Made by a program: the position numbers and the translations under genes
DNA from: a virus
Direction: 5' to 3' (one strand)
DNA length: 34,147 bases
Virus record (IMG/VR): IMGVR_UViG_3300009136_000024
Span: 1-34,147 of that record
Notes under the pieces: model-generated
Seen by the model: the letters and a program-made list of their open reading frames with translations, nothing else
Database searches by the model: none
Told to the model about the DNA's origin: nothing
In this document: in pieces, positions 7,889 through 15,274 of the stretch
Layout: each line of letters begins with the position of its first letter
How positions within the stretch are numbered: the first letter of the stretch is position 1

Positions 7889-8628
7889 TAGAAGCTCCCG
7901 AAGGCGTTCGGATTGACAGTCTTACCCGTAACCGCCTTCGTGGCAATCGAAACAGCCAGTGCGTTTAGCACCCTGTCAACCAACGCAGGGGCAGCCTTCT
8001 TCAGTGTAACACCCAGGCCTAGCCGCCTCGGGATGCGTACCGTCTTCATCAGAATGTAGATCGGTACCACACGTCCACCCTTCTTGATGGCGACGACGAA
8101 ACCACTACGGGTTCGACCAGTTCTTGAACTCTCCAGGGGCATCAGGAAGGTGTTGTTCCACTGGCGAAGACTGGGGCGCAACGGCACGCCGCGCGAATCC
8201 ATAGCGGCAGGCAGCGGGATAGTCATGTACTGCTTCTTCGCATGAATCGTCCGTCCCTCTTCATGCGTGGTGAGATAGAACGGCCCACCGATCGTGCCAA
8301 CGATGCGCCCCCCGGCGGTGACCTTGATGTCCCGTAGCTGGGTGGTGGCCTTCCCGCTTCGCTTCGCGAGCCTGCCAGTAGTCGGTCCAGCGGGGAGCTT
8401 CACCCCAGGCTGCCAGGGTGTGCTGTGTCGCTGCACCATCGCCTCGGCCACTAGGTTCAGATGTCGCCGAAGCACGGCTGCGATGATCGGGTTCACTTCC
8501 CTCACCGACACCGCTTGTCCCACGTCCTTGGCGAACGCGTGCAGGCCTTTCGCAGCCGACTCAAAGGTGCGGTTACCTTCCGGTCCATGGATGCGTAGTT
8601 TGAGATCGAAGAGTCCGTCGTTCGGCAT
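7888..8628 (-). CDS. Head-tail junction / tail completion protein (HK97 gp10-like or minor tail)
   Basis: 246 residues, ATG at 8628 overlapping the upstream TAA as TAATG. The protein is basic and has HEEGRTIHAKKQYMTIPLP near residues 121-140, a pattern seen in neck and tail completion proteins that sit at the head-tail interface. It lies between the gp6-like connector and the tail terminator, the usual slot for this function. No transmembrane segment is present. Its length is greater than many gp10-like proteins, and the C-terminal third (KKGGRVVPIYILMKTVRIPR) also appears in other minor tail proteins, so the exact class is uncertain. Confidence 0.65.
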   Translation of the reverse strand: MPNDGLFDLKLRIHGPEGNRTFESAAKGLHAFAKDVGQAVSVREVNPIIAAVLRRHLNLVAEAMVQRHSTPWQPGVKLPAGPTTGRLAKRSGKATTQLRDIKVTAGGRIVGTIGGPFYLTTHEEGRTIHAKKQYMTIPLPAAMDSRGVPLRPSLRQWNNTFLMPLESSRTGRTRSGFVVAIKKGGRVVPIYILMKTVRIPRRLGLGVTLKKAAPALVDRVLNALAVSIATKAVTGKTVNPNAFGSF

Positions 8629-9314
8629 TAGATTGCCGTTTCGGTCGAGATCTCCGGCTTGACCGCCATGGGCATGTAGCGCGCGTGCCCAAGGATGATG
8701 TCACCAAGCTGAGCCTCGATGTTCTGGGTGTCCTGGCGCTCCTCTTCCGTGCGGCGCGATGCGCGCGGGAAGTTGTTCATCTGGTCGAGCCGCCTGGAAA
8801 CCTCCAGGGTCGCCAGCTCAGAGAGCCACTGTGGGATCCCTTCGTAGATCTCGGGGCTGCCACCGTCAGTGACGAAGCCCGCGGTGTACTCAACTCGAAC
8901 GTACAAGCCACCCATGGCGTAGTCAGAGACGTTCATCTCTCCACGCTCGTGGTTGAAGCGCACGAAGTTATCGCCGCTGCCGTTCACATCCTGAAGGTCG
9001 ACTCGCACACTGTCAGCAGTGGCGTCGTTCACCTTCTGGAAGGAGTTTGCAACGAATACGTTGATGGTCTCCCCGCTGTCGACGTTCCCTCGACTGAGCT
9101 TGAAGAACTGGACAACCCTGCCCTTCCCCGTCTGCAGCGATGTATCGACATAGTACTCGTCCACCACGGTCACCCGTGTGAAGTTGTCACGAAGCCGAGA
9201 CGCCAGACTTTCCGTGGCTGTGCGGATCGCCGATTCCAAGGACTCGTTCACGTCCTTGATGTCGTCGTATCCCAAGTCGCCACGGAGGTCTGCTACCGAA
9301 CGGAGAACGGACAT
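8628..9314 (-). CDS. Head-tail connector protein (gp6-like)
   Basis: 228 residues, ATG at 9314, three bases after the upstream stop, with GAGGTC upstream. The N-terminal helix pair (DDIKDVNESLESAIRTATES) and the late segment EGIPQWLSELATLEVSRRLDQ are typical of DNA-packaging or connector proteins such as HK97 gp6, which form a ring under the portal. The middle (residues about 50-130) is a beta-rich insertion, longer than in the small gp6 proteins. Position between capsid and tail completion genes supports the call. Confidence 0.7.
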   Translation of the reverse strand: MSVLRSVADLRGDLGYDDIKDVNESLESAIRTATESLASRLRDNFTRVTVVDEYYVDTSLQTGKGRVVQFFKLSRGNVDSGETINVFVANSFQKVNDATADSVRVDLQDVNGSGDNFVRFNHERGEMNVSDYAMGGLYVRVEYTAGFVTDGGSPEIYEGIPQWLSELATLEVSRRLDQMNNFPRASRRTEEERQDTQNIEAQLGDIILGHARYMPMAVKPEISTETAI

Positions 9315-9317
9315 GGA

Positions 9318-9650
9318 CTAGACCTCGGTCTGGGTGTCACCCTTGCCGGGCTGCCCGTAGGATCGCGGGCCGTTGATGGAGTTGTTGCTCATGTCGTTCG
9401 AGGCTTCCGCCTCTTCGACTGCAACCGGCTCGACTGCAACCGGCTCGGGGACCGCAACCGGGGCTACCGGCAGGGGCTCTTCGGGCCGAACGTCAACCCA
9501 GTACTTGCTTCCGACGAAATGGTCGCGAAGCTCGCGGTTGACCAGATGATCCTTGACCTGACGGTTCTCGTCGAGTCGCTTGTACAGGATCCCGCGGTAG
9601 TGATACCGCGCGACCGACTTCAGACGCACTGCGTACATCGGGGTGCTCAT
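9318..9650 (-). CDS. Small virion-module protein with Pro/Val/Ala repeats, function unknown
   Basis: 110 residues from ATG at 9650 behind AAGGAGG. Residues 1-50 (YRGILYKRLDENRQVKDHLV) could form a small globular domain. Residues about 57-82 are a proline-valine-alanine repeat encoded in part by a perfect 15-bp tandem duplication (9416-9430 and 9431-9445). The tail is rich in Asn, Ser and Gly. It lies between the capsid-proximal genes and the connector. A head-tail or head-decoration role is possible, but nothing in the sequence proves it. Confidence 0.7.
   Translation of the reverse strand: MSTPMYAVRLKSVARYHYRGILYKRLDENRQVKDHLVNRELRDHFVGSKYWVDVRPEEPLPVAPVAVPEPVAVEPVAVEEAEASNDMSNNSINGPRSYGQPGKGDTQTEV
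9416..9445 (-). repeat. 15-bp tandem repeat inside a coding region
   Basis: CGACTGCAACCGGCT occurs twice head to tail, followed by a diverged third unit. It codes for a Val-Ala-Val-Glu-Pro type repeat, so unit number can change without breaking the frame. Confidence 0.85.
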
Positions 9651-9672
9651 GGCTTCATGCCTCCTTCGCCCG

Positions 9673-9692
9673 CCTGGGAGTCATTCCCAGGT
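9673..9692. repeat. Short inverted repeat between two small genes
   Basis: CCTGGGA is followed after a short loop by TTCCCAGG in the gap between the genes at 9711 and 9650. In minus-strand RNA it could form a stable hairpin just upstream of the 9650 ribosome-binding site. No T tract follows, so it is not a normal terminator. Confidence 0.45.
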
Positions 9693-9710
9693 GGGTTGGT
9701 ACCGGCAACT

Positions 9711-9944
9711 TTAGCGCAAGCTGCGCCGGAAGTCCCTGTGGCACTTGACGCACCTCTGGGCCAGCGCCCAGGCGCACTCAGGGCAGTGGTATTCATCGGG
9801 CTTGGGCAGGGAATGGGACGCCGCCTCAGTCTCAGCCCGCTGGAGCCGGGTCGCCGCGAACTTACAGCCACGGACCACCTGCCGGACCACTTCGAGGAGC
9901 CGGGTGAACTTCCTCTCTGTCGGGTAGCAGTCCTCACAGCTCAC
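9711..9944 (-). CDS. Small zinc-ribbon-like protein
   Basis: 77 residues from GTG at 9944, which shares GTGA with the stop of the upstream membrane protein gene, so coupled translation is likely. Cysteines occur as SCEDC at the N-terminus and as CPEC and CVKC near residues 54-69, enough for one structural zinc site. The middle is helical and basic. No catalytic residues are recognised. The overlap and cysteine spacing support a real gene over the arginine-rich shadow frame at the same place. Confidence 0.7.
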   Translation of the reverse strand: MSCEDCYPTERKFTRLLEVVRQVVRGCKFAATRLQRAETEAASHSLPKPDEYHCPECAWALAQRCVKCHRDFRRSLR

Positions 9945-10186
9945 TTGCAGTCGTCCCCAGTGAGCTTTCCCTCGGCGCAGAGCTTGGCCTTGAGCTTGCG
10001 CTCCGCTTCCTCGACCGTCTCCTGCCGCACGTGGATGTCTGTCAGCGTCTTGACCGCCTGCTCCAGGGTCTCGGTCTTCTTCTCGGAACCTTCAGCCGAT
10101 GCAGAGAGGTCTGCCAGGAACCAGATACCCGGCACCACCACCGCAGTGAACCCGATGATCGCGACCAACGATTTCGCAAAACTCAT
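9941..10186 (-). CDS. Small membrane-anchored coiled-coil protein
   Basis: 81 residues from ATG at 10186 with AGGTGAGGTG upstream. An N-terminal transmembrane segment (LVAIIGFTAVVVPGIWFLAD, residues about 7-26) is followed by a charged helix (SEKKTETLEQAVKTLTD, VEEAERKLKAKL) likely to form a coiled coil. The C-terminus has two cysteines (LCAEGKLTGDDCK). The layout resembles an inner-membrane spanin or a small anchor protein, but no endolysin or outer-membrane partner is visible nearby. It follows the capsid terminator. The function is not established. Confidence 0.7.
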   Translation of the reverse strand: MSFAKSLVAIIGFTAVVVPGIWFLADLSASAEGSEKKTETLEQAVKTLTDIHVRQETVEEAERKLKAKLCAEGKLTGDDCK

Positions 10187-10220
10187 GATTTCACCTCACC
10201 TGCAATCGGCCGAAACGTGA

Positions 10221-10255
10221 AACGAAGAAAGCCCGCCACCTTTCGGCAGCGGGCT
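10221..10255 (-). terminator. Rho-independent terminator after the major capsid gene
   Basis: On the minus strand AGCCCGC (10255-10249) and GCGGGCT (10236-10230) form the lower stem. CTGCC-GAAA-GGTGG continues it upward with wobble pairs and closes on a GAAA tetraloop. TTTCTTCGTTT follows. It lies about 30 bp after the capsid stop. Confidence 0.88.
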
Positions 10256-10281
10256 CTCAAGATTGACCAACTCGACCGGTT

Positions 10282-11256
10282 CTACCCGATGTTGTTGTAC
10301 GCCACTGCGGCTTCGGTCTCTTCGACCTGAACCGCGACACGCGCGGAGAGGACGATGATCAGCGTCCGAGACGTGATCTCCTTGTCCCACTCCAGATGCA
10401 TGGCGCGCTGAATACCCCAGAGGAGGTTCAGCGGGTTGGTGAAGAGCCCCTTGGAGGCGGGCATCAGCGAGACCGGACGAACCGGCACACCGAAGGCGAA
10501 CACCTCGGGGAGACCCTGCAGAGCACCGTCACCGACGGCGGTTGCGCGGTTGGCAACCGTGTCGCGGTACTCCGTCTCGTTGTCGTGCGACACGAAGTGG
10601 CGCATGGCATTGCGCTGTCGGAGGTACTGGTCGGGCAGCGTCTTCACGCCGTCCTTGAAGATCTCCTTCGAGATCGTCGCGCCAGCCGCATCAGCGATGT
10701 TGCCACCGTCCTCGATGAGCTTGATGTAGCCGTCCTGCAGCGACAGGAGACCACTCGCGAGACCGGTGTCTCCGTTGAGCGCCATGTCTTCGAGATCGAG
10801 AGCGGCGCGCTCCGACATGAGCGTCAGGATGGTGTCGACGAAGCCGCCACCCGCGGCGGGGTTTCCGCCTTCCTGATGCGTGCCGATGTTGCCACGCTCG
10901 ATGTTGTCCTCGATGACATCGTACGGAATCCGTACTTCAGCCATGACCTCGGACGTGTTGAGCTGGATCTGCTCGGTCGTCGGCGAACTGCGATCGGCCG
11001 CAGCGAGAGCAGCGCCGGGAGTACCCGCACCACCGGTCGTTGCACCGGGCTTCATGATCGCCGAGGCGAACTGGATCTTGTTGATGTTCCGCTGCGGTGC
11101 GGACATCTCGACTGTGCGCGCGTCACGAAGGATCGTTGGTTCCTTGATCAGCTTGCGAATGAACTTGGCAGCCTGCTCCGGGTTCAGAAGACCCTTGTTG
11201 GTCAGGTCGTTCAGCTCGAAGTCGGCCTTTCGGATGATTTCGGCGTTTGTCGCCAT
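10282..11256 (-). CDS. Major capsid protein
   Basis: 324 residues from ATG at 11256 with a G-rich ribosome-binding region (GGGGGGTG). The N-terminal helix MATNAEIIRKADFELNDLTN, a segment resembling the HK97 P-domain helix (residues about 120-175, TILTLMSERAALDLEDMALN) and the late PEVFAFGVPVRPVSLMPASK fit HK97-fold capsid proteins. Length is typical. It follows the prohead protease and the scaffold candidate, and has its own promoter and terminator candidates as expected for the most abundant virion protein. No long cleaved N-terminal delta domain is visible, consistent with a separate scaffold. Confidence 0.9.
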   Translation of the reverse strand: MATNAEIIRKADFELNDLTNKGLLNPEQAAKFIRKLIKEPTILRDARTVEMSAPQRNINKIQFASAIMKPGATTGGAGTPGAALAAADRSSPTTEQIQLNTSEVMAEVRIPYDVIEDNIERGNIGTHQEGGNPAAGGGFVDTILTLMSERAALDLEDMALNGDTGLASGLLSLQDGYIKLIEDGGNIADAAGATISKEIFKDGVKTLPDQYLRQRNAMRHFVSHDNETEYRDTVANRATAVGDGALQGLPEVFAFGVPVRPVSLMPASKGLFTNPLNLLWGIQRAMHLEWDKEITSRTLIIVLSARVAVQVEETEAAVAYNNIG

Positions 11257-11287
11257 GATGACACCCCCCCAGGTGTGGTTGACGGAG

Positions 11288-11316
11288 AATATACTCCGTC
11301 GAAGGTTTCGCGTCTA
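11288..11316 (-). promoter_or_regulatory. Promoter candidate for the major capsid gene
   Basis: TAGACG at 11316-11311, 17 bp spacer, TATATT at 11293-11288 on the minus strand. The -10 box lies in the loop of a 20-bp dyad (GACGGAG at 11281-11287, CTCCGTC at 11294-11300), which may be an operator or a leader hairpin. The promoter starts in the stop codon of the scaffold candidate and lies about 32 bp before the capsid ATG. Confidence 0.55.
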
Positions 11317-12510
11317 CTCGGCCCGGAGCCGGTCCCATCCCGTGTCGAGAAACTCGGGAACGGAAGCTCCGTTGCTCTTGCGTGCCAAGGCCTCGGGGTC
11401 GTCCTGCGGGCTGACATTCGCCGTCCCGTTGACGTTCTCCTCGGTCTTTACGACTCGCTCACTGAGCGCGGCCACCTGCGTATTGATTCCTTCGACGGCA
11501 TCCTTCAGCGTCTTGCTGATGGTCGCCAAACCAGCGGCGATGCCGTCGCTGATCTGCGTCTGGATCTCTGAGGTGTCGCTCTCGGTCGCTGCGGGGGACT
11601 TCCCCTCAACGCCTTCGCCTTCCTGGCCTTCGTCCTTCGCGGCGACTTCCGTCGCCTCGCTGGTCTCTTCGGTCTTCTCGACCGGCTCGTCTTCCTTGCT
11701 CAGCGAACTGGACGAACCTGAGACCGCCGGGGCTACGGCGACTTCCTCGCCTCCCTCGGTCTGGGTGCCGTCCACGTTCGTGATGCTCGGAGCACCGACG
11801 CTGTTCTCGGGTCCAGTCTCGATTCGCATGGTGAAGTTGACCACGCTGCCCTTGGTGGCAGTGATCAGATCAGCCAGCTCTTCGTTCGTCGAGTGGAGCA
11901 CTGCGGGGTCGAGCTTGAATGCGGTCTCGGGAAGAGCCGCCGTCATGTCTGCGACGTGAGAGCGGAACTGCTTGACCGCGGTGTCGATCGTGCTGCCCGC
12001 AACACCGACATCGTCGGCCTCGAACAGTGCGTTGAACACGGTGTCTCGGAGAACGGTGAGAGCCATGTCGAAGCCGGGCAGGAACCCGTTCTTCTGGAGG
12101 TTCTCATCGAAGGAGGTGCTGTCGCCGAACGGCTCGAATCGCTTCAGCCGCACAACGGCGCTGAGGCTCTCATCGAACTTGACGATGACCTGATCGGCCT
12201 GTCCCAGCTCCGTGTCCTCCTGCTGGAGATACGCGAGCGCGCCGTCGATCTCCTGCTTGAACTCGGTGGAGAAGCCCGCCGCTTCGATTCGCGCGGTACC
12301 GGCCTCGGACTCCGAAGGGACAACCACCGCCAGAACTGCGGGCTTGGCCTCTTCGATCTTGAACACGTTGCGGAAGTTCAGCATAGGGTTCCCCTCTTCG
12401 CCGTCCTGCTTGACGATCTTGAACGGTTGCATGTTAGCACCACGAGGAACCAATGACACATGGGTCGCCTCCGCGTCGTGCATTTCGCGAGCTTTGACTC
12501 GTACCTTCAC
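11314..12510 (-). CDS. Scaffolding-like protein of the capsid module
   Basis: 398 residues from GTG at 12510 with GAGG upstream. The N-terminus (HDAEATHVSLVPRGANMQPF KIVK, residues about 11-34) is a motif often found beside or within XkdF-type protease genes. The C-terminal half is acidic, low in complexity and predicted coiled (SSSSLSKEDEPVEKTEETSE, later ISDGIAAGLATISKTLKDAV). This is typical of scaffolding proteins that guide capsid assembly and are then removed. It sits exactly between protease and capsid genes. Scaffold function is inferred from position and composition; the middle part is not recognised. Confidence 0.7.
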   Translation of the reverse strand: MKVRVKAREMHDAEATHVSLVPRGANMQPFKIVKQDGEEGNPMLNFRNVFKIEEAKPAVLAVVVPSESEAGTARIEAAGFSTEFKQEIDGALAYLQQEDTELGQADQVIVKFDESLSAVVRLKRFEPFGDSTSFDENLQKNGFLPGFDMALTVLRDTVFNALFEADDVGVAGSTIDTAVKQFRSHVADMTAALPETAFKLDPAVLHSTNEELADLITATKGSVVNFTMRIETGPENSVGAPSITNVDGTQTEGGEEVAVAPAVSGSSSSLSKEDEPVEKTEETSEATEVAAKDEGQEGEGVEGKSPAATESDTSEIQTQISDGIAAGLATISKTLKDAVEGINTQVAALSERVVKTEENVNGTANVSPQDDPEALARKSNGASVPEFLDTGWDRLRAE

Positions 12511-12521
12511 GTCAACCTCGA

Positions 12522-13418
12522 CTAAAAGCTCTGGTCATTTGCCACGCCACCCGCGACTTGTGAGCCGCGCCCCAGCTCTTCCAAAAAGCTGAAGCGGTGG
12601 ACGTGTCCTGTCGGTTCCCCATTCGGGGGCTGCGTGACCGTCGCGGCCAGGATCTCATGACTATGCCCTGCGCTCACGTCCGTCTCGCCTCCGATGATGT
12701 CACCGACATTGGAGAATCGTAGGGTGTATCCGTGCGTGTGTCCAGGCTCCCCCTCCAGGGCTCCGGTCGGGGTGTCTGTCTCGCCTCGAACGATGCCATC
12801 GTCAGGGATATCGATCTCCAGAATCTTCTCTCGCACGCGTACGTTCGCCTGCATCGAAAAGCCGTTGATCTCGCCGGACTTCACAGCCTCCCACAGATCA
12901 TCGTTGTCCACGTGGACGGCGACAACCCAGGAGTCCTCGATGAAGTCGGGGTCACCCTTGCGAGCGACGAAGCTCTCTACGACGTGGCACTGGTAGGAGG
13001 TGTCGTTGTCATGGCGGACATCGACTTGGTCCGTCAGCCCGTTCGCCAGGAACTCGTGGGCCATCGTCCGAATCGTCTCCACCGTCATGAAGTCGTCCTG
13101 GGTGTCCAGCACCAGGGGCGAATAGACTTCGGAATAAACGAGCCGTAGCTCTTCGTTCGTCTTCTTGACCGTGAGATGATCGTACTGAACGGTCTTGTGA
13201 ACCGGGACGATCGTGGAATCCGGCACTAGCACCTTGAGCACGTCGAGCGTCGAAAGCGACATGACGAACTCTTCGGCGCTCTTCTGTAGCTCGGGGCTCG
13301 GGTCGCCCACTGCGACCATGGCGGCTCCGACTGCTGCGGCGCGAGCACGTGAGTCGGGGCCGTTGAACGTGAAGCCGTCCGGTCCCCATCGGTGACCGTG
13401 CGGTGTTTCTTGAACCAT
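12522..13418 (-). CDS. Prohead maturation protease, XkdF / peptidase S78_2 type, with extra HxH repeats
   Basis: 298 residues from ATG at 13418, chosen because GGGGGA lies 7 nt upstream; a GTG at 13445 is possible but falls inside a palindromic site. Residues about 92-190 match the XkdF serine protease: LRLVYSEVYSPLVLDTQDDF, VRHD with likely catalytic His136, WVVAVHV, LWEAVKSGEINGFSMQ with likely Ser188. It should cut scaffold and capsid precursors inside the prohead. Beyond the core, HxH triplets occur at residues 7-9 (HGH), 228-230 (HTH), 253-255 (HSH) and 273-275 (HVH), suggesting metal-binding repeats not needed for the protease itself. Confidence 0.85.
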   Translation of the reverse strand: MVQETPHGHRWGPDGFTFNGPDSRARAAAVGAAMVAVGDPSPELQKSAEEFVMSLSTLDVLKVLVPDSTIVPVHKTVQYDHLTVKKTNEELRLVYSEVYSPLVLDTQDDFMTVETIRTMAHEFLANGLTDQVDVRHDNDTSYQCHVVESFVARKGDPDFIEDSWVVAVHVDNDDLWEAVKSGEINGFSMQANVRVREKILEIDIPDDGIVRGETDTPTGALEGEPGHTHGYTLRFSNVGDIIGGETDVSAGHSHEILAATVTQPPNGEPTGHVHRFSFLEELGRGSQVAGGVANDQSF

Positions 13419-13428
13419 GGAATCCCCC

Positions 13429-13447
13429 AGATGCACATTGTGCACCT
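13429..13447. promoter_or_regulatory. Palindromic TGCACA-T-TGTGCA site just upstream of the prohead protease
   Basis: A perfect inverted repeat with one central base occupies 13432-13444. Its flanks (AGA on the left, CCT on the right) make it a close relative of the sites at 33174-33194 and 34093-34113, read in reverse and two bases shorter. It lies directly before the protease ribosome-binding site, where a bound protein or an RNA hairpin could affect expression. Confidence 0.5.
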
Positions 13448-13454
13448 GAGAACT

Positions 13455-13859
13455 TTAGCACGCCATACGGACTGCCTTCCACCCTGGTCCCTCGTAGTAG
13501 TGGCGGTACATCTTTCCGTACTCGATCCAGTACGGATCGTCGTGGCAAGATGCCCTGTGGGCGTTCTGTGCTTCGAGTCCCCACGTGCGAGCGTGAGCCC
13601 ACTCGTGGATCAGAGTTTCGGTCGCTTCTGAGAGGGTTCGGCATCGCCGCTTGGACAGCAGGATCTTGAATCGCTTGCCTTCACGCACGCAGTAGCCGTA
13701 GATGCCCATCTCGATCTCAGACTTGGAGCAGTCCTTCAGCTCGCTGCGATCGTGGGCGAGCTTCGGCTTCCACACCACGTCCACGGGGTACGCCGTCGGG
13801 TAGTGCTCTTCCAGCCACGCGGTGACTGCCTTCACTCGGACTGCTCTGGTCTGGGCCAT
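13455..13859 (-). CDS. HEWAH zinc metallopeptidase-like (SprT-like) protein
   Basis: 134 residues from ATG at 13859; a GTG two codons upstream is possible. Residues 85-89 are HEWAH, a HExxH zinc motif inside ATETLIHEWAHART. His101 or His106 (HRASCHDDPYW) could be the third ligand, as in SprT-like proteases where a His precedes an aromatic residue. The protein is short and has no signal peptide, so it should act in the cytoplasm or in the virion. It lies between a small membrane protein and the prohead protease, separated from the former by a TTGACGTA element. The substrate is unknown. Confidence 0.75.
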   Translation of the reverse strand: MAQTRAVRVKAVTAWLEEHYPTAYPVDVVWKPKLAHDRSELKDCSKSEIEMGIYGYCVREGKRFKILLSKRRCRTLSEATETLIHEWAHARTWGLEAQNAHRASCHDDPYWIEYGKMYRHYYEGPGWKAVRMAC

Positions 13860-13916
13860 GGACACATGGTCGCAGATCGTTGGACGTTCCCGCGACGTGG
13901 AACCAGCACAGGGCTA

Positions 13917-13924
13917 CGTCAACC
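13917..13924 (-). promoter_or_regulatory. TTGACGTA-type element overlapping a stop codon
   Basis: TTGACG lies at 13922-13917 on the minus strand, followed by TAGCCC. Its TGA is the stop codon of the 13919-14248 gene. The hexamer 17 bp downstream is CACGTC, a poor -10 box. It may be an upstream element for the zincin gene but is not a convincing sigma70 promoter. Confidence 0.35.
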
Positions 13925-14248
13925 TTTGTGAATAGCCAACGCGCCAAGCATCATGAGGGAGATGCCGACGAACCCGCCCCAACCGATGGGCTCTTGAGCG
14001 AAGAAGTGGGCGGCGGCTCCGCGCAACACGGCGTTAGTCAACGAGAACACCACCCAAGCCATCAGCCAAGATGGTGCCCAGTTGAAGACGCAGTAGAGGC
14101 CCACTTGGGCAACGGCGATGAGGGGACCAGTCCTCATCAACGTGTTCAGGAGTCCCGTCTCGGAGGTTCGGTTTAGGAACTCAACTCCGATCAGTGTGCA
14201 GGATGTCGCGAGGGACACCAGCACCCAGACCCACCACACGGGCGTCAC
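13919..14248 (-). CDS. Small multispanning membrane protein (SMR/DMT-like size and layout)
   Basis: 109 residues from GTG at 14248, sharing GTGA with the upstream stop. About four hydrophobic segments are visible: WWVWVLVSLATSCTLIGV, PLIAVAQVGLYCVFNW, WLMAWVVFSLTNAVL and WGGFVGISLMMLGALAI. Size, four segments and the final glycine-rich segment resemble small multidrug resistance or drug/metabolite transporter proteins. The conserved first-segment glutamate of EmrE is not clearly present. A transport role is not shown, and a holin-like function cannot be excluded. Confidence 0.7.
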   Translation of the reverse strand: MTPVWWVWVLVSLATSCTLIGVEFLNRTSETGLLNTLMRTGPLIAVAQVGLYCVFNWAPSWLMAWVVFSLTNAVLRGAAAHFFAQEPIGWGGFVGISLMMLGALAIHKG

Positions 14249-14466
14249 GAGTTACGCGCTCGGTCCCATGCTTCGTTCGTTTCGTCCACTGACATCTTGC
14301 TGTCGTCGGACTTGAAGTCGTCCCAGCAACTGGAGCAAAGGCCTTCCTTGAACTCCTTGCGGGAACACTTCGGCATGGAACAGGAACGGGTCACGCCGCG
14401 CTTGGTCGGTCGATCGGGGTTGCCACCCGGGATCGGCTCGCGGTCAAGAATCTTCTTCGTACTCAT
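14245..14466 (-). CDS. Small zinc-finger-like protein
   Basis: 73 residues from ATG at 14466, overlapping the upstream stop as ATGA. Cysteines are spaced CSMPKC then CSSC across residues about 29-47, enough for one zinc site, in a basic context with DDF following. The C-terminal 25 residues are acidic. Overlaps at both ends show it is part of one polycistronic unit with the cupin and the membrane protein. No specific family was recognised. Confidence 0.65.
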   Translation of the reverse strand: MSTKKILDREPIPGGNPDRPTKRGVTRSCSMPKCSRKEFKEGLCSSCWDDFKSDDSKMSVDETNEAWDRARNS

Positions 14467-14849
14467 GTCAGTTCCTTTCGCCCGTGCGTCAGCATGACGT
14501 AGCGTCGCTCGGAGGGCAGGTATTCAAGCCACTCGTTGACCCAGGGACCGCGGAACGATAGCACCCAGGCGCGGCCGGAGACCTTCACCATGTGGAAGGT
14601 GTCTTTGCGAGTGATGAACGGCATCCAGCTCGCCTCATGAACTTCCGTCTTCCCACCGAGGTGGTACTCGATCAGCTTTCCGCGGAGCACCCACGAGAAG
14701 CAATCGAATGCGTGTGTGTGGTAGGCGTCGCGACTGCCGTGATCGAAGCGCAGCAACACCGCGCTGAACAGGCGTTTGATCTCGATCGCGAAGAACCCCC
14801 AGACCGTGGACTCCACCCCACCATCTTTTCCCCAATGCATGAACCTCAC
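14463..14849 (-). CDS. Cupin-fold protein
   Basis: 128 residues from GTG at 14849, which overlaps the upstream stop as GTGA; ATG at 14840 is an alternative. Residues 41-63 (DAYHTHAFDCFSWVLRGKLI EYH) and 75-90 (WMPFITRKDTFHMVKV) form the two cupin motifs, with His44, His46, His63 and His86 as plausible metal ligands. The small beta-barrel could bind a metal and a small ligand. The substrate cannot be deduced. It lies between the endonuclease VII-like gene and the small zinc-finger gene in an accessory stretch next to the head genes. Confidence 0.75.
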   Translation of the reverse strand: MRFMHWGKDGGVESTVWGFFAIEIKRLFSAVLLRFDHGSRDAYHTHAFDCFSWVLRGKLIEYHLGGKTEVHEASWMPFITRKDTFHMVKVSGRAWVLSFRGPWVNEWLEYLPSERRYVMLTHGRKELT

Positions 14850-15274
14850 CCTAGATACTCCTTTGCTGCATCGAGCAGCTTCGCGCTGTCCTTGAAATTG
14901 CCCAGTCCCAGGTTGCAGCCGCGGCAGAGAAGCCCGCGCACCACCCCGGTGTCGTGGCAGTGGTCAACCTGCAGCGTGGCCTCGTTGATTTCGTCCTGGC
15001 AGATCGCACACGCATGGTTCTGGCCTCGCAGCATCTCTTGCGTTTGCTCGGGGGTGATGCCGTACTTGTGCTTTCGCGCCGCTCTGGCCTGCCGCCTGGG
15101 GTCCGCCAGTCTCCACTGCTTCTGTCGGACACGCGCCTGGGCTCTGTATTTGTCGGTGTCTCGGCGCGCACTATCGCAGGGCTTGCAATACACCCAGAGC
15201 CCGTCTTCGTAGTTCTTGTTGCGGGAGAACTCGCTACGCGGCTTCTCCACTTTGCACGTCGTACAGACCTTCAT
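14846..15274 (-). CDS. Recombination endonuclease VII-type HNH nuclease
   Basis: 142 residues from ATG at 15274, which overlaps the upstream stop as ATGA; a GTG ten codons upstream is less likely. An N-terminal zinc ribbon (CTTC near residue 4, CKPC near 30) precedes a basic linker. Residues about 70-141 match the endonuclease VII family: YGITPEQ, CAIC at 89-92, VDHCH at 103-107, GLLCRGCNLGLG at 114-125. The zinc and catalytic layout (two CxxC pairs, D104, H105, H107, N121) parallels T4 gp49, which resolves branched DNA before packaging. Branch resolution or nicking during packaging is the likely role. Confidence 0.88.
   Translation of the reverse strand: MKVCTTCKVEKPRSEFSRNKNYEDGLWVYCKPCDSARRDTDKYRAQARVRQKQWRLADPRRQARAARKHKYGITPEQTQEMLRGQNHACAICQDEINEATLQVDHCHDTGVVRGLLCRGCNLGLGNFKDSAKLLDAAKEYLG

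Noticed and set aside
9941-10186. Spanin assignment for the membrane-anchored coiled-coil protein
   Set aside because: The layout fits, but there is no endolysin, holin or outer-membrane lipoprotein gene beside it.
13717-13947. A 76-codon minus frame overlapping the zincin start
   Set aside because: It runs over the TTGACGTA element and the zincin in another frame, with no ribosome-binding site or motif.
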